Shown: positions 49,198-60,037 of the stretch, in pieces
Layout of the letters: each line of letters begins with the position of its first letter
Position numbering within the stretch: the stretch's first letter is position 1
Source of the DNA: Gerris lacustris
Lineage: Eukaryota > Arthropoda > Insecta > Hemiptera > Gerridae
Direction: 5' to 3'
NCBI GenBank assembly: GCA_951217055.1
Contig: OX578285.1
Coordinates: forward strand, 57,013,102-57,077,101
Length of the DNA stretch: 64,000 nucleotides
Translations under genes and position numbers: made by a program
Notes under the pieces: generated by a model
What the model was told of the DNA's origin: nothing
The model's input: the letters and a program-made list of their open reading frames with translations, nothing else
Databases searched by the model: none

Positions 49198-51240
49198 ACG
49201 AGTTTATATTAGGCTACGCTCACCTGTTCATAGAGCGTAGGTAGTTAATATTTATTAAATTAAGCTATTGCAAGCTCGCCACGCTCGCCCGTTTATGCAG
49301 AATTTGTAGTTAATATTTGTTAAATAAGGTTATTGGAAACCTCGCTATACTCACCTGTTGTTACAGATTTTATATGTAATCACTAGCTGGATACCCGTGC
49401 TTCGCTACGGAGTGTTTTTAAATTTGATAAGTTTCTAAACTACCAGGAAAGCATACAAATTATTTTACTAAGCGAGAATATCTAGATTCCTAGTTATATC
49501 CCCCACCTCTTTGATAAGATCATTTGCAAATATCCTAAATTTACCCCCTCCTAAATGAAAATATGACAAAACAGTACACATAACAACAATTACTGTACTC
49601 TTAAAGAGCATTTCAACGATATGCATCATGAAGATAAAGGGTATTCATTACTTGTACCCCGTACAACCAAAAGTTATAGTTCGAAAATTCATGTAAACAG
49701 TTACCTTCCCCTTGCTTTGAAGGTCAAGTGTGCAAATTTTCATCGAGATCGGAATAAAACTGTAGATTTGTATAAAAGAACATGCATATGTACACACATA
49801 TGTTGACTTTTATATACTTATATAGATATAGATATAAATTTCCATTTTACCTCTCCCCCTTCTAAATGAAAATAAGACAAAACTGTACTTAAGAACAATT
49901 ACTTTTCTCTTAAACAGCATTTCAACGATTTGTATCATGAAGGGTATCAATTACTTTGTCATTTGTACCCCGTACACATAACAACAATTACTGTACTCTT
50001 AAAGAGCATTTCAACGATATGCATCATGAAGATGAAGGGTATTCATCACTTGTACCCCGTACCCCTGTGTACCAAAATTTTAATTTCGTAATCTCATGTA
50101 GGCAGTGACCTTCACCTTGTTTTGAAGAAAAAGTGTGTAAATATTCATCAAATTAGGAAAAAAGACATACCCTCATACGGATACACTTCTTTTTATATAA
50201 GATATAGCTATATTTTTTAATTATACCCCCTTCCTAAGTGAAAATATGACAAAACTGTACATGACCACAATTACTGTCCTCTTGAAGAGCTTTTCAACGA
50301 TATGCATCATGAAGGATGTTCATTACTTTAACATTTGTACCCCGTACCCCTGTGTACCAAAATTAAAATTTTGAATATTCATGTAGACAGTGATTTTCCC
50401 CTTGCTTTGATGGTCAAGAGTGCAAATTTTCATCGAGATCGGACTAAAACTGTAGATTTGTATAAAGAACATGCACACATGTTGACTTTTATATATGTAT
50501 GGCCGCCATCTTAAATCAATAAGCCCGATTGGTAAACTATTTATCAAAAGTTACTAATTTCATAAAAGGAAGCCAACTTCTGAATTTCAAGGTTCTAGTA
50601 CAATTGGTTCCCGAGATATCGTCTTGTCGAATTTTGTATATAAATGGCCATCTTGAATCAAGATGGCGGATTTTAAAAATATTTCTTAGCGAGCACCTAG
50701 GAGGGAAGAGGAACACACCTACAAAATTTCATGGTCGCATAGGTCCAGTGGTTTCAGAGATATCGTGATGTGTCAGTGAGTCAGTGAGTGAGTGGTTTTT
50801 GGATTTTATATATATAGATTATTTTAAAAAATTATTTGTAGACATCTTTATTTTAAAGTTATTACTGGCTCGCTTCGATAACCAGTCTAGACAGTATTCG
50901 TTGCATAAAAAGAAGAGCCTGGAATAGCATTATCCACAAATACTAATGAACAGGCGAGCCTCCAACAACAACTCTTTTAAATAAAGATTGGCGTAGCGAA
51001 CCAGCAATTACTCTATTAAATAAAGATTACCTACAAATGACGTATAAACAGGCAAGCGTAGCAAGCCTGCAATAAATTAAATAAATGACAAATTTTTTAA
51101 TGGCTGTCTATAAAGGCGAACGCAGAAAACCTGCAACAACATTATCTACAAAACCAGTATAAACAGATGATCGTAGCGAGCCTGCAATAACTCTAATAAA
51201 TAATAATTATCTACAAATCCTGTATAAATAAGTGTGTAGC
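49198..51240. repeat. Degenerate ~70-bp repeat in inverted blocks
   Basis: The consensus is roughly TTTGTAGTTAATATTTATTA, AATAAAGTTATTGCAGGCTC, GCTACGCTCGCCTGTTTATA. Units run in plus orientation at 49198-49390 and 50840-50890 and in reverse orientation at about 50920-51240. The element at 49381-50820 sits within the plus-oriented units. Confidence 0.65.
49381..50820 (+). mobile_element. Non-autonomous dispersed element, CTAGCTGGATACCCG type
   Basis: The left end reads CTAGCTGGATACCCGTGCTT then CGCTACGG, and the right end has GTCAGTGAGTCAGTGAGTGAG followed by TTTTATATATATAGATTA. From memory, both are typical of a repeat class common in insect genomes. Inside, a ~160-base segment (ATGACAAAACaGTACA, ATTACTGTACTCTTAAAGAGC, TTGTACCCCGTAC) is present three times (about 49560, 49870-50050 and 50240), and a fourth copy is at 16560-16805. 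The small frames inside are not convincing genes. Confidence 0.6.
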
Positions 51241-51289
51241 TAGTTCGCAAAAACTTTTAAATAATAGTTATTTAAGTAACTAGGCAGCA

Positions 51290-51440
51290 AAATGAAATTT
51301 TACTGACGAGTGATTAGATTAGCCCCCGAGCCGAAGGCGAGGACAGGCTATGATTATTAACTGCCGAGGCAGGTAATTTACCTATTTGACTTCCGAGGCA
51401 AAGCCGAGGCAGGCAATGAATGAACAAGGCAGAAATGTAT
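51290..51440. repeat. GC-rich CCGAGGC motif cluster
   Basis: CCCGAGCCGAAGGCGAGG, CCGAGGCAGG and CCGAGGCAAAGCCGAGGCAGG occur within 110 bases, echoing the motif inside the hAT-like element at 42178-42260. Confidence 0.5.
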
Positions 51441-51444
51441 CCTT

Positions 51445-52870
51445 TGCTGACTTATTGCATACAATATATTATCTACTTGTGGCAGAAAAATGAAACTGCT
51501 AAAATGTTATCTTAATTAATATAACATAGTTAATAACTATGTGTCATATTAATAAAGATAATAACATATTTATTAACAAAAATTAATGTTCAAATAAGAA
51601 ACTTGGGAATAATAACAATAAGATAAAAGCAAACTTAATCTATAACAACAAAATACAAAACACACGTTTATAACACACAACTTCTGAATGAATAATGCAC
51701 GCAATATAAAATATTTATTTATATTTTTACTAACAAATTACTAAAAGTATTAAAGATATCTTCTATTGCTTAAAAGAAAAGAAGTAACTAGGATAAATCA
51801 AGAAAAGTAGCTAGTCTAATCTAGTATGACTTCAATAATAATATATGGATGTTCAATGTTTACATGACGCTGTAGTATAGCCAGTGACTCCACTATTTTT
51901 TTTAATTAAAGATCTACTAATCATTGAACTTATTTAACAGAATTAACAAATATAAACAAATTATTTTATAATTAAAACGTTTATTTATTAAATATTACTT
52001 ATTAAACTATAATATATGATGTTATAAGATAGAGATAATAATATAAACTGTCATTGCCAACATTATAAAAGTAAAAATTTTACTGCCTAGGCATCAACAT
52101 TTTTTCTCATTTTACCGCCTAAGCAGTAAAATCACATTTATCTACCCGAAATCAGTTCATAATGCCTCATTTTGCTGCCGCAAGCAGATAATGGTTACTT
52201 ATACAAATGCAAAGAAGGTAAACAATCTTGCCCCCTTCTATAACCGGCCTTTAAAATACCTTTAAACGATGTATATCATATGAAGACTAAAACTTTTTAT
52301 TTAACCATACATGATAAAGGTCACCATCTTGAAGATATTAAGTTAAATATTTAAGCAGCTACGAATTATTTTTTAATTCTTAAAGACCTTTTAAACGATG
52401 TATAACATGCCATGTCGATTAAATCCTTTTTAAAGTTTGTTGGACTCATTCCTGTTTTATTGAATTATTAATACGTAAGATGGACCCTTTTAGGTGCAAA
52501 GAATACCAAAGGTGGTTGTGAAATAAATTTGAAATTTGCTAATTGTCATTATTACTTTGTTTTACATGTTGTTACATTTTAAAGTACTTTTTAATCATGC
52601 ATCTTAATTTATTTGTTATTTTTTTTATTTTTAAATTTTAAATTTGATTGAATAGCTTTATTATTAAATAGTGACTTTCTCTTATGAAGATGAGATGACT
52701 CTGCGCATTAAAACACTTCACTCAACTTTTTCTCTTATTCCTCTCTACACACTTTTCCCTCCTTTTCATCCACTTTTTTTTTCTCTTGACACACTTCTCC
52801 CATTAATACATTTTTTCTCTTTATTCAAACTCTTCTCTTCATTACATCACCCTTTTCTTCGCACACTCTT
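51445..52870. other. AT-rich DNA, then a CT-rich degenerate repeat
   Basis: No gene was recognised. From about 52700 the sequence becomes a pyrimidine-rich degenerate repeat (CACTcTTCCCTTtATTACATCA-like) that resumes at 53530-53720 on the other side of the MITE insertion. Confidence 0.5.
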
Positions 52871-52880
52871 CCCTTTATTA

Positions 52881-53510
52881 GGGTTTTGTAGATACTTCTC
52901 AAAACCCTTATGCCGAGGGTGATGTGTCCGTCGCTCTTTGGTTCATAGGGCCCGAACCGTTGAAGCGAAAGTGCTGAAATTTGAAACACTGGTGGAACTT
53001 TTTGACCCAACCACAGGAAAATTATATAGAAGTTCAAAATTTTATATGCGCATGCGCAATTTGAAAAAATGTGATAAACTCAAAATTTTTTATTTTTTTA
53101 AATTTTTGAGTGGGGTATCAAATGAAAGCTGCTGAAGAGTAGGACACAAATATATATTTCCTTTTTAAATTTTGCATTCCTTATTGGTTAAAAAAATCAA
53201 AATATACCCAAAAGAAATCCCCCCCCCCCCCAACCACTATAGATCGGCTGGTGCTAAAATTTCGAAATAATTTATGCTAATACCTTATTGTAGCGCGAGG
53301 AAAATTCCGGGAGTTCATCCTAAATTTTCAAAAATTGCCAATTTTGGACGCGAAAAAGTGAAGTGCGCCCAAAATTTTATTTTTTGAAAATTTAGGATGA
53401 ACTCCCGGAATTTTCCTCGCGCTACAATAAGGTATTAGCATGAATTATTTCGAAATTTTAGCAAAAAATCATAATTACATAACGGGTATGCTTACTCATC
53501 TACAAAACCC
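52881..53510. mobile_element. TA-flanked MITE with nested hairpin
   Basis: Terminal inverted repeats GGGTTTTGTAGAT / ATCTACAAAACCC are bordered by TA (52879-52880 and 53511-53512); weaker similarity extends to ACCCTTATG-like text on both sides. It splits the CT-rich repeat. It contains a poly-C run (53219-53231) and the long hairpin at 53253-53462. The words GGGGTATCAAATGAAAG (about 53114) also occur near 55321. Confidence 0.7.
53253..53462. repeat. Almost perfect 82-bp inverted repeat (hairpin)
   Basis: The arms 53253-53334 and 53381-53462 differ at a single base and are separated by 46 bases. They begin GCTAAAATTTCGAAATAATT and include GTAGCGCGAGGAAAATTCCG. Such identity implies recent origin or ongoing arm-to-arm correction. 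Confidence 0.9.
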
Positions 53511-53754
53511 TAAAAAGTACTTGGACGCAAGTACTTCCCTGTGATATTTATATCTCCTTTATCTCCGAACACTGTTCCCTTTAGTACATCATCTTTTATC
53601 TTTGTACACTCTTCCTTTATTACATCACCTTACCTAACACCTGAAGCACCCCATCTCACGGTTTTTCCTATAATCACACTTATTTGTCTATATATTTCAT
53701 TTCACACTTTACTCTCTCGTGTAGATTTTACGAGATACTTCGACTCACAATGTT

Positions 53755-53800
53755 CTAGATGCATCTGCTGATGATAGCATTTAGCAGAAACCGGTCACAG
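53755..53800 (+). mobile_element. Penelope-type signature, fragment
   Basis: CTGCTGATGATAGCATTTAG is followed by CAGAAACCGGTCACAG. This has the CTGATGATxGC-loop-GC-GAAAC layout, with a short stem. No coding part is seen next to it. Confidence 0.35.
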
Positions 53801-53804
53801 TGAT

Positions 53805-54690
53805 CCACAGATCGAGAAAGTAGCGACCATGAGTTATCGATCATAACATACTAACTTGCGGAAATAATCCTCAATTAGACTTTTCTTGAGGCGTGAATTA
53901 AGAATATATTTTTGGCCCACAATGAAGGTAAAAAAAATATTTATTTATCATGCCTAATAATAAAATAAAGGATTATTTTGCATTTATATAAATATTCCAC
54001 GACGATTTGGAGAGTATTATATTCTTAGTAATGGAATGAATTATCTATAATAAAGCCCTGATACAATTCTAAGAAGGCTTTGGAAGCAAAACTATTTAAG
54101 CATTTTATTTCATTTCTAGGCCTGCAAGATAAAAAGAAAGTAGCCACTAATACCATCATCTCTAACTTGGTTCTCCAACGTTCTCTAGCTTGATTCTAAC
54201 TATAACTTTGTTAGAAACTAGAAAATGAAATATTATCTTGTTCACCAGTAATCGAATCGGACTGCGATCCTTCGAAATATGCTTTCAAATTACCAAACTG
54301 AAAGTAAACAAAAATTATAATAATAATTTAAAAGGTAAATATACATACCAGTAGATGACCAGTTAGATGACTTGAAAAAGCAGTTGAGTCAGTCAATGAG
54401 CGACAGCCAAACAGAACACTTTGTATAATATCTTCTTTTAAACCGCGATAAACTATTAATAAAAAGAAAGAGCTGAACTAAAATACTTTGTTAAATTTCG
54501 CACAAGGTAAAAATAATTCACTCACGTAATTTTAAATTAAATGTATAAATTTAAATCGCTTTCCTGGTAATAATCTTGTACACCTAAAAACAAATCATAA
54601 TAAACAGTAATCATAACAAACAATAATATATAGTAAGCAATAAACATTTATTCATTTTGATATAATAAGCAATATTAATAAATAATGACC
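53805..54690. other. AT-rich DNA, nothing recognised
   Basis: No exon or repeat was recognised. A short inverted repeat, GACCCC/GGGGGTC, lies just after at about 54688-54709. Confidence 0.45.
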
Positions 54691-54784
54691 CCAATCCTTT
54701 CAGGGGGTCAGTGGATCAGTTTGACTCAAGTTAAGTAATAAACTTTTTTTTTTTTTCAGTGAGATGCTGATAATATCGCCTATA

Positions 54785-55100
54785 AATTACCAAATATTTA
54801 AGTTAAATATAGTTATATTTATTCAAATATGTTCCCATTATCTCTTTAGTAACTGTTAGTCGTGATATTTGAGATAAAAATCATAAAAACCTTTGATTTT
54901 TCAGTAAGTGAGCCAGAATGACTCATGATAAGGAATTAGCGCCTAGTTTGAAAGATAAGTATTCAATAGTTAATTGAATTAACAAACATTTAAGTTAAAT
55001 ATAGTTATATTTATTCAAATATTTTCACCTTATCTCATTAGTAATTGTTAATCATGATAATAGAAATAATAGGCATACAACTCATTGATTTTTATGGTCC
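54785..55100. repeat. Two-copy tandem repeat, ~193-bp spacing
   Basis: TTTAAGTTAAATATAGTTAT, then ATTTATTCAAATAT, is found at about 54799 and 54990, followed in both by TTATCTCttTAGTAAcTGTTA and a TTGATTTTT block. Confidence 0.8.
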
Positions 55101-55680
55101 GTAGGCAAAACCAAGGATCCTTATATTTTCCTGCGTGTGTCTGTCCGTCCGTCCTGTCGCGTGCTCTCACGGCTACACCTTTTGTCCGATCACTTTGAAA
55201 TTTGGCATGTATGTATCTTGTACTTACCCACATATTTTAAAAATATAGCGACTTAAAAAAAAAATGGGGTAAAAAAAACTTAAGGGTTACATTTTTTTTA
55301 TTTTTTTTCGACACTGTGAGGGGTATCATATGAAAGGGTATGTCGAGCTGATTACAAAAATATAAAACTCTTTGGATATAACTTTTATAGGGCGAGCGTA
55401 GGCAAGTTTGAAGTGGGTGTGAAACGTGTGTCCCCCCCCCCCCCCCCCCCATAAGTTTAAAAGTCTAAACTAATTAGTTTAAAAGTCTAAACTAATCTTT
55501 CTTGTCGTTCACTTTACCCTTTCAATTCTCGTGGATACGAGAGTTGCGCGTGAACGTGAGAATGAATAATGTTGTCCAACCAACTTGGTTTGACCATTGA
55601 TAAAAGGAAAATTTATACTAAATTTCAACTAAATCGGTCGACGTTTACTCGTATTAAGGGTGGATGTAAAAAGACGAAGC
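55100..55680. repeat. Dispersed repeat debris with poly-C tract
   Basis: GTGTCTGTCCGTCCGTCCTG (about 55136) and a following 'AAATTTGGCATGTATGTA' phrase are typical of dispersed repeats. A 19-base poly-C run occupies 55432-55450. From about 55505 to 55650 the reverse complement matches 59281-59410 (GACCGATTTAGTTGAAATTTGGTATA). Confidence 0.55.
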
Positions 55681-55943
55681 GGTGAACTGAAGATTGGACG
55701 ATAAGTTGGAAGGACTCGCCAAACCTTGTCTACAACCTGTCTTACGTCATACTTATACGTTTTGTCTGATCAGATAAGTCGTTAGGTGTAAACCGTGCTT
55801 GAGAGAATAATTCGACTTATTTTTCCTTTTTGTGAGTCCTTTAACTAGGGAGAGAACCTTTCACCTTACCCTGATCTCAAAAGACCCTCTGGATTGGGTA
55901 AATTAAAGTTGTAATGTGAGGTCTGAGGTTTATAGTTCTCTAC

Positions 55944-56061
55944 CAGGGGTCTCCAAAATACGGCCCACGGGCCGGATCCGGAATGTTGCTACTTCATCCG
56001 GCCCGCTATGGACCATCTTATCCAGATCCGGCCCTGCAACCAAAAAGATTGGTGACCCCTG
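55944..56061. mobile_element. hAT-like MITE, 118-bp short form
   Basis: Ends CAGGGGTCTCC and GGTGACCCCTG form inverted repeats, with a perfect 6-base direct repeat CTCTAC on both sides (55938-55943 and 56062-56067). Both halves match the ends of the 930-base element at 42068-42997 (ACGGCCC..CGGGCC, CATCCGGCCCGCTAT, AACCAAAAAGATTGG), so it is an internally deleted relative. Confidence 0.75.
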
Positions 56062-56082
56062 CTCTACACTACAGCATTATGG

Positions 56083-56143
56083 TTACATAGGCAGGCCTAA
56101 GCCTTCCACGTGCTGTTGCGCCACGGATTATATTATTATTATG
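56083..56143 (+). mobile_element. SINE 3' end fragment
   Basis: GGCAGGCCTAAGCC...GCTGTTGCGCCACGGATTAT followed by an ATT run matches the 3' end of the complete SINE at 62880-63172 (GGCAGGTCCAAGCC...GGGCTGTTGCGCCA). Only the tail end is present. Confidence 0.65.
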
Positions 56144-56284
56144 GTTTGACGAACATTATAAAAGTATCACGACTATTAGAAACATGCGGCATATTTTTCT
56201 GACAAGAAATACATGTTTGCAATCGATTATCATAAAAATACCCATGAAGGTAAGTTTATAATCCCGGTTTCATGATTAATTAAC

Positions 56285-56440
56285 ATGAACACTCATGACA
56301 CTCTCGTGCCAAAAAGTATGAAATTGGACCTCTTAGAAAACTTGGAAATTCAAAGAGCTATCCCAGACACAAATATATTATTTTTTAATGAAAAATCGAA
56401 TCATCATCAACTCAGTTCTTATGAAACCAATAGACATTTT
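56285..56440 (+). pseudogene. Penelope-like element ORF tail
   Basis: The frame from 56285 reads ...KSMKLDLLENLEIQRAIPDT, NILFFNEKSNHHQLSSYE, similar in my recollection to the last residues of Penelope-like ORFs, where the GIY-YIG endonuclease region is followed by 'KM-L-E-EI-----N--LLN'. About 280 bases downstream is the hairpin signature at 56715-56747. Reverse transcriptase and the GIY-YIG motif itself are not seen upstream, so the copy is 5'-truncated. The assignment is from memory and moderate. Confidence 0.5.
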
Positions 56441-56714
56441 TTTAAAAATAATGTCTGGCATTTTGCAAGGTATAATTATTTTAGTTATAGTAATACATGG
56501 AATCATTGTTTTGTTTAGCTATAAGCAGTTGAAAAACAAAAATGTTATACCTGAATTATACCTTTACTGGGTTCTACCTTGGATCTCAACTTCTTATCCC
56601 TTACCTTTTCGTAATCCTTCTACCTACACAGCCCTAGTCTACCCCAACCTTGTACTGTTAGTTGGTAAAATAGTTAGATTACTACAGAATTCTCTCTTAC
56701 TATGTTAACACGCA

Positions 56715-56760
56715 CACTGAAGATGATATTATAAGTCGAAACGTGTTTGACTTGTTTAAA
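56715..56760 (+). mobile_element. Penelope-type signature downstream of the ORF tail
   Basis: CACTGAAGATGATATTATAA then GTCGAAACGTGTTTGAC has the CTGAAGATG and CGAAACGTG blocks with a weak stem between them. Its place 3' of the ORF tail ties this signature to that retroelement. Confidence 0.5.
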
Positions 56761-56812
56761 AAGGTTTGTAGGAAACTAAAATTGCCAATAAAAAGGTTTT
56801 ATAACAAATATA

Positions 56813-57415
56813 TTTTTGACATTTTCATGTCTTGGCTGTGGCACATAAACTCGAAACGCGTTACTAAAAATTGACATCAAAAAGCGTTACACGTGTAACA
56901 GGGAGTTAGGAGGATAAAGGAGGTCTGCCCGCTATCGGTATAATAGGGGCTACCTGCCCCACGTCTCACTCTCTTCGCATCTCGCTACCGCTCCACCAGT
57001 CGCCCCCCCCCCCCCCCCCCCCCCCCCGCCTTGAGGGCCGCCCCCACCCCCAACTACAACTTCTGTTCTACTGCTCCGATTTGCACCGGACAACCGCTAA
57101 AACCCTTAGAATTTTATTCCTAATAAACTTACATACATAAATAAAATTTATTTTTTATTTTTGTTATACTATAATGTTTTGACTTTATTTTAAAAATATG
57201 CACGAAGAAGCTAAAAGATCACTTTTTAATAAACTGGAAAAGAAGAAAAGTACTTTCTTTCTTCGTGCACAACATATGTTCGATTTAATTCCTAATTTAC
57301 AAACGCAAGAATCTGCACGCTCGAATTTTTGACATTTTCATGTCTTGACTTTGGCACATAAACTAGAAAAGCGTTACCAAAAAACGACACCAAAAAGCGT
57401 TACATGTAAATGTCT
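56813..57415. repeat. Direct repeat pair of ~85 bp around a poly-C tract
   Basis: TTTTTGACATTTTCATGTCT, TGGCACATAAACT and CAAAAAGCGTTACA are found at 56813-56895 and 57327-57410. The interval between holds a GC-rich patch and a 25-base poly-C run (57003-57027). Confidence 0.8.
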
Positions 57416-57546
57416 CATTGTCTTGCAGACTCGTATGCAAGCATTATTTTTATTTTAGCCCTTACTTTTCAAATCCGCCTTGTATAAGTACTTAACAATT
57501 TTGGCGTTAGTAGGATGTGGTGATAAAGCGTGCCTTGAAATATGTG

Positions 57547-57687
57547 CATATTTTTACCAGCCGATACCACCATCAGCACCCGACTCTAATTTTAAAATTA
57601 GAGGCGGGCGCTGAAACTAGGAAGCGCCCTCACCTCAAGAGGGGGGGGGGGGGGGCGCTGATGGTGGTGTCGGCTGGTAAAAATATG
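57547..57687. mobile_element. Foldback with 33-bp inverted arms
   Basis: CATATTTTTACCAGCCGAtA, CCACCATCAGC at 57547-57579 is inverted at 57655-57687 with two mismatches. Inside are the palindrome CTCTAATTTTAAAATTAGAG and a 15-base poly-G run (57641-57655). Confidence 0.75.
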
Positions 57688-57699
57688 TTCATATTTTTC

Positions 57700-58525
57700 G
57701 GCAAGTTCCCAGCTCGAGATTTGGTGGATTGGGGGAGGGGGAGAAGGCCATATGACGTATATAAGTTTTTAAGTAATATTAAGTCACGTTGCTCAAGTCA
57801 CGTTTCCAGGTCATGGTATTTAAAAATATTTGATTATTTTATTTGGGAATTATTTTGGACGTCCTAGTTAGATAACAATGACGCAACACAAAGCTATATT
57901 ATGTAATAAAGAAGGCCGTGATAGGTAATAGCAAACTAAGTTATCAAAGTGACAGGCGCCCATGCCGTCATTAATAACAACTTTTTATCATTTATTTTAG
58001 CAACAATTGTTTTAGTAACTTTTTAGCAACTTCTTGTTGCATTTTTAAATTAAATTAAAATTGAATTGAAATTAATTAAAATTCAAAGCATTTAAAAGAA
58101 TAATATGAGAAAGGATTAGACTTGAGACATTACATTTTTTCCAAATTTGCGAATCTGGAAGTACTTAGATGCATTAAGATTACACACAACATATTTATAA
58201 CCTACTCTTTAGCCAACTCACACCCTTTGTATTTCTGTCAATGCCACGTTGACGTGTACGATTCAACCAACGAACCAAGAACAATCAGATGGAGTCACAG
58301 TGAACTCTAGGTAAGGTATTTCACAATATCATTAATGAAATACAGAGAAACCGAAGGATTTATTATGAAGAATCCTATTAGCCGAGACAACTTCTTACTT
58401 TGATCTGTAACTTGAGACATTCGGTTCATTTTAACATAAGATAGCTTTCTTTAAAAAGTGTTCATGAAGCTGACAGACTGACAGAACAAATTATTTGGCC
58501 GAATTCATATAGTTTAAAAAAGTAG
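57700..58525. other. Intergenic DNA, nothing recognised
   Basis: No exon, RNA gene or element boundary was recognised. Confidence 0.45.
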
Positions 58526-58532
58526 TTCTATT

Positions 58533-58908
58533 GGAGTTCTAGGTTTTCAGTGGTTACCGAGTAATGGATGTATATTTGGACGTTGTGGCTCCTATGCTGG
58601 AGGCATCCTCAGGGTTGTACATTGTACATTTTGATATAATAGTAACATCAACTATAAAATGGAATGCATTTCATAGTTGCTTGTACAATTTGATCTATTA
58701 GCAACAGCATTAAGTATAAAATACACCTCTGAAGACGCCTCTGATGCTGGAGGTATCTCCACGTTTGAACATTTTGATCTGATAGTAACAACATCACCTA
58801 TAAATACTCCCCTGAGGATGCCTTGTATGACTATAAAATAAATAGGAAGCGAATCGTCGGAAAAATCATTAACTATGACACGGTAACCACCAGAAGACCT
58901 AGAGCTCC
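58533..58908. mobile_element. Foldback with three Penelope-type signature blocks
   Basis: The ends GGAGTTCTAGGTTTTCAGTG then GTTACCG and CGGTAACCAC then CAGAAGACCTAGAGCTCC are inverted copies. Inside, on the minus strand, CCTGAGGATGCCTCC-AGCATA-GGAGCCACAACGTCC has the conserved layout. A second, partial copy (GATGCTGGAGGTATCTCCAC) and a plus-strand CCTGAGGATGCC block followed by GAAGCGAATCGTCGG are also present. Confidence 0.6.
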
Positions 58909-59117
58909 ATTATGACAACCATGAAAGCCTACTTTCTAAGAAAAGTAATTATATTAACAATGCTTTAAATATTTTTATCTACGATTGATACGAAATATAA
59001 ACATTAAATCTTTGTTTAGAGTAAAGTGATTATTTACGTACTTGTATTCATTGACAAAACTAATTGGCTGTTCTTTTATTAAAGTAACTGTTTATATCGA
59101 GTTTCTAGTGAAAAACA

Positions 59118-60037
59118 ATGAATGAATCAAGTGACTTTGACGAAAATGTGGAGAATAATACTCCTCCAGAAATAATTGAAGCGAGCGTAAGCGAGCTTCT
59201 TACATTCAACGAAATATGCATCTTGTCCGTCTGTCTGTCTGTCTGTCTGTCTGTGTGTAACGTTTATGTGTCCGACGATAACTTAAGTAAAAGTTGACCG
59301 ATTTAGTTGAAATTTGGTATACATCTTCCTTTTACTAATACTCAGGCTAAGTTCGTTGGACAGCGTGATCCATCCAAGAGTTCGCGCGCAATGCTCAAGT
59401 AAACGTGAGCTTCAAATTAAAAATTGGAATTTCAGGACGGGAAAAAATTCTATCATCACCTACTCGATGAGACGAACATTTTTTTCAAATAACATTTTTT
59501 TAGTAAAACCGACAACGACACTGCTATGAATTAATAAAGATCGCTAAAACTATTAAAGCGGACCTAAACGTTTAAAATAGAGAAAACAACCTTTTTACCG
59601 ATATCTTACGTTCTAACCAAACGATTTTAATAAAACTTCATGTACATCGTCTAAAGTACAATTGAAACAAGTATGTAAAATTTCAACTTGATACAAGCAG
59701 TAGTATTTGAGTAATGAAGTGATACATTTATAATAATTGTTTAAAAGCTATGAAGGGTGGTTAAGATCCTTAGAGTCGTGTGGTCAGTAGGTTTGTTTAG
59801 GAAGTAAAGCTTTGTACCGAGTACCCCCACTCAACCCCACACTACTCTCTTCCACTTATCTTCAACTATGACATTCATCATGATCAACAAATTTCAATAG
59901 TCAGTATATTATTGCAATACGCTCGCTTCGATGATAGAGCCACGCGATGCCTAGTTAATTCGGCAAAAAATACAACTAATGAATTAATGCCATCTTTATC
60001 AAGAGAGAGATACGAACTTACATACAGCAAGTTTATT
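59118..60037 (+). pseudogene. N-terminal fragment of a tyrosine-recombinase-like (Crypton-type) protein, split by a MITE
   Basis: The first part starts at ATG 59118 and encodes 20 acidic residues (MNESSDFDENVENNTPPEII) up to 59177. After the insertion, the frame from 59930 continues DDRATRCLVNSAKNTTNELM then PSLSRERYELTYSKFI, ending near 60037. The 'LxPSxSRERYExTYxKF' pattern is what I recall at the start of the DNA-binding/core-binding region of insect Crypton-like recombinase proteins. All catalytic parts are missing. The frame that continues downstream to 60223 reads into the non-coding right end of the element. Confidence 0.45.
59178..59929. mobile_element. MITE inserted into the Crypton-like ORF, 752 bp
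   Basis: Perfect 12-base inverted ends GAAGCGAGCGTA / TACGCTCGCTTC bound the insertion, exactly where the coding sequence breaks. A GTCTGTCTG microsatellite follows the left end (about 59226-59257). The segment 59281-59410 has a reverse-complement copy at 55505-55650. No clear target duplication is visible. Confidence 0.6.

Noticed and set aside
52671..52922. 83-codon plus-strand ORF
   Set aside because: Ser/Leu/Phe/Pro-rich translation of a CT-rich degenerate repeat, running into a MITE.
53760..53800. Active hammerhead ribozyme
   Set aside because: CTGATGA and GAAAC are present, but the intervening bases do not form a proper stem II and no matching stem I/III could be traced.
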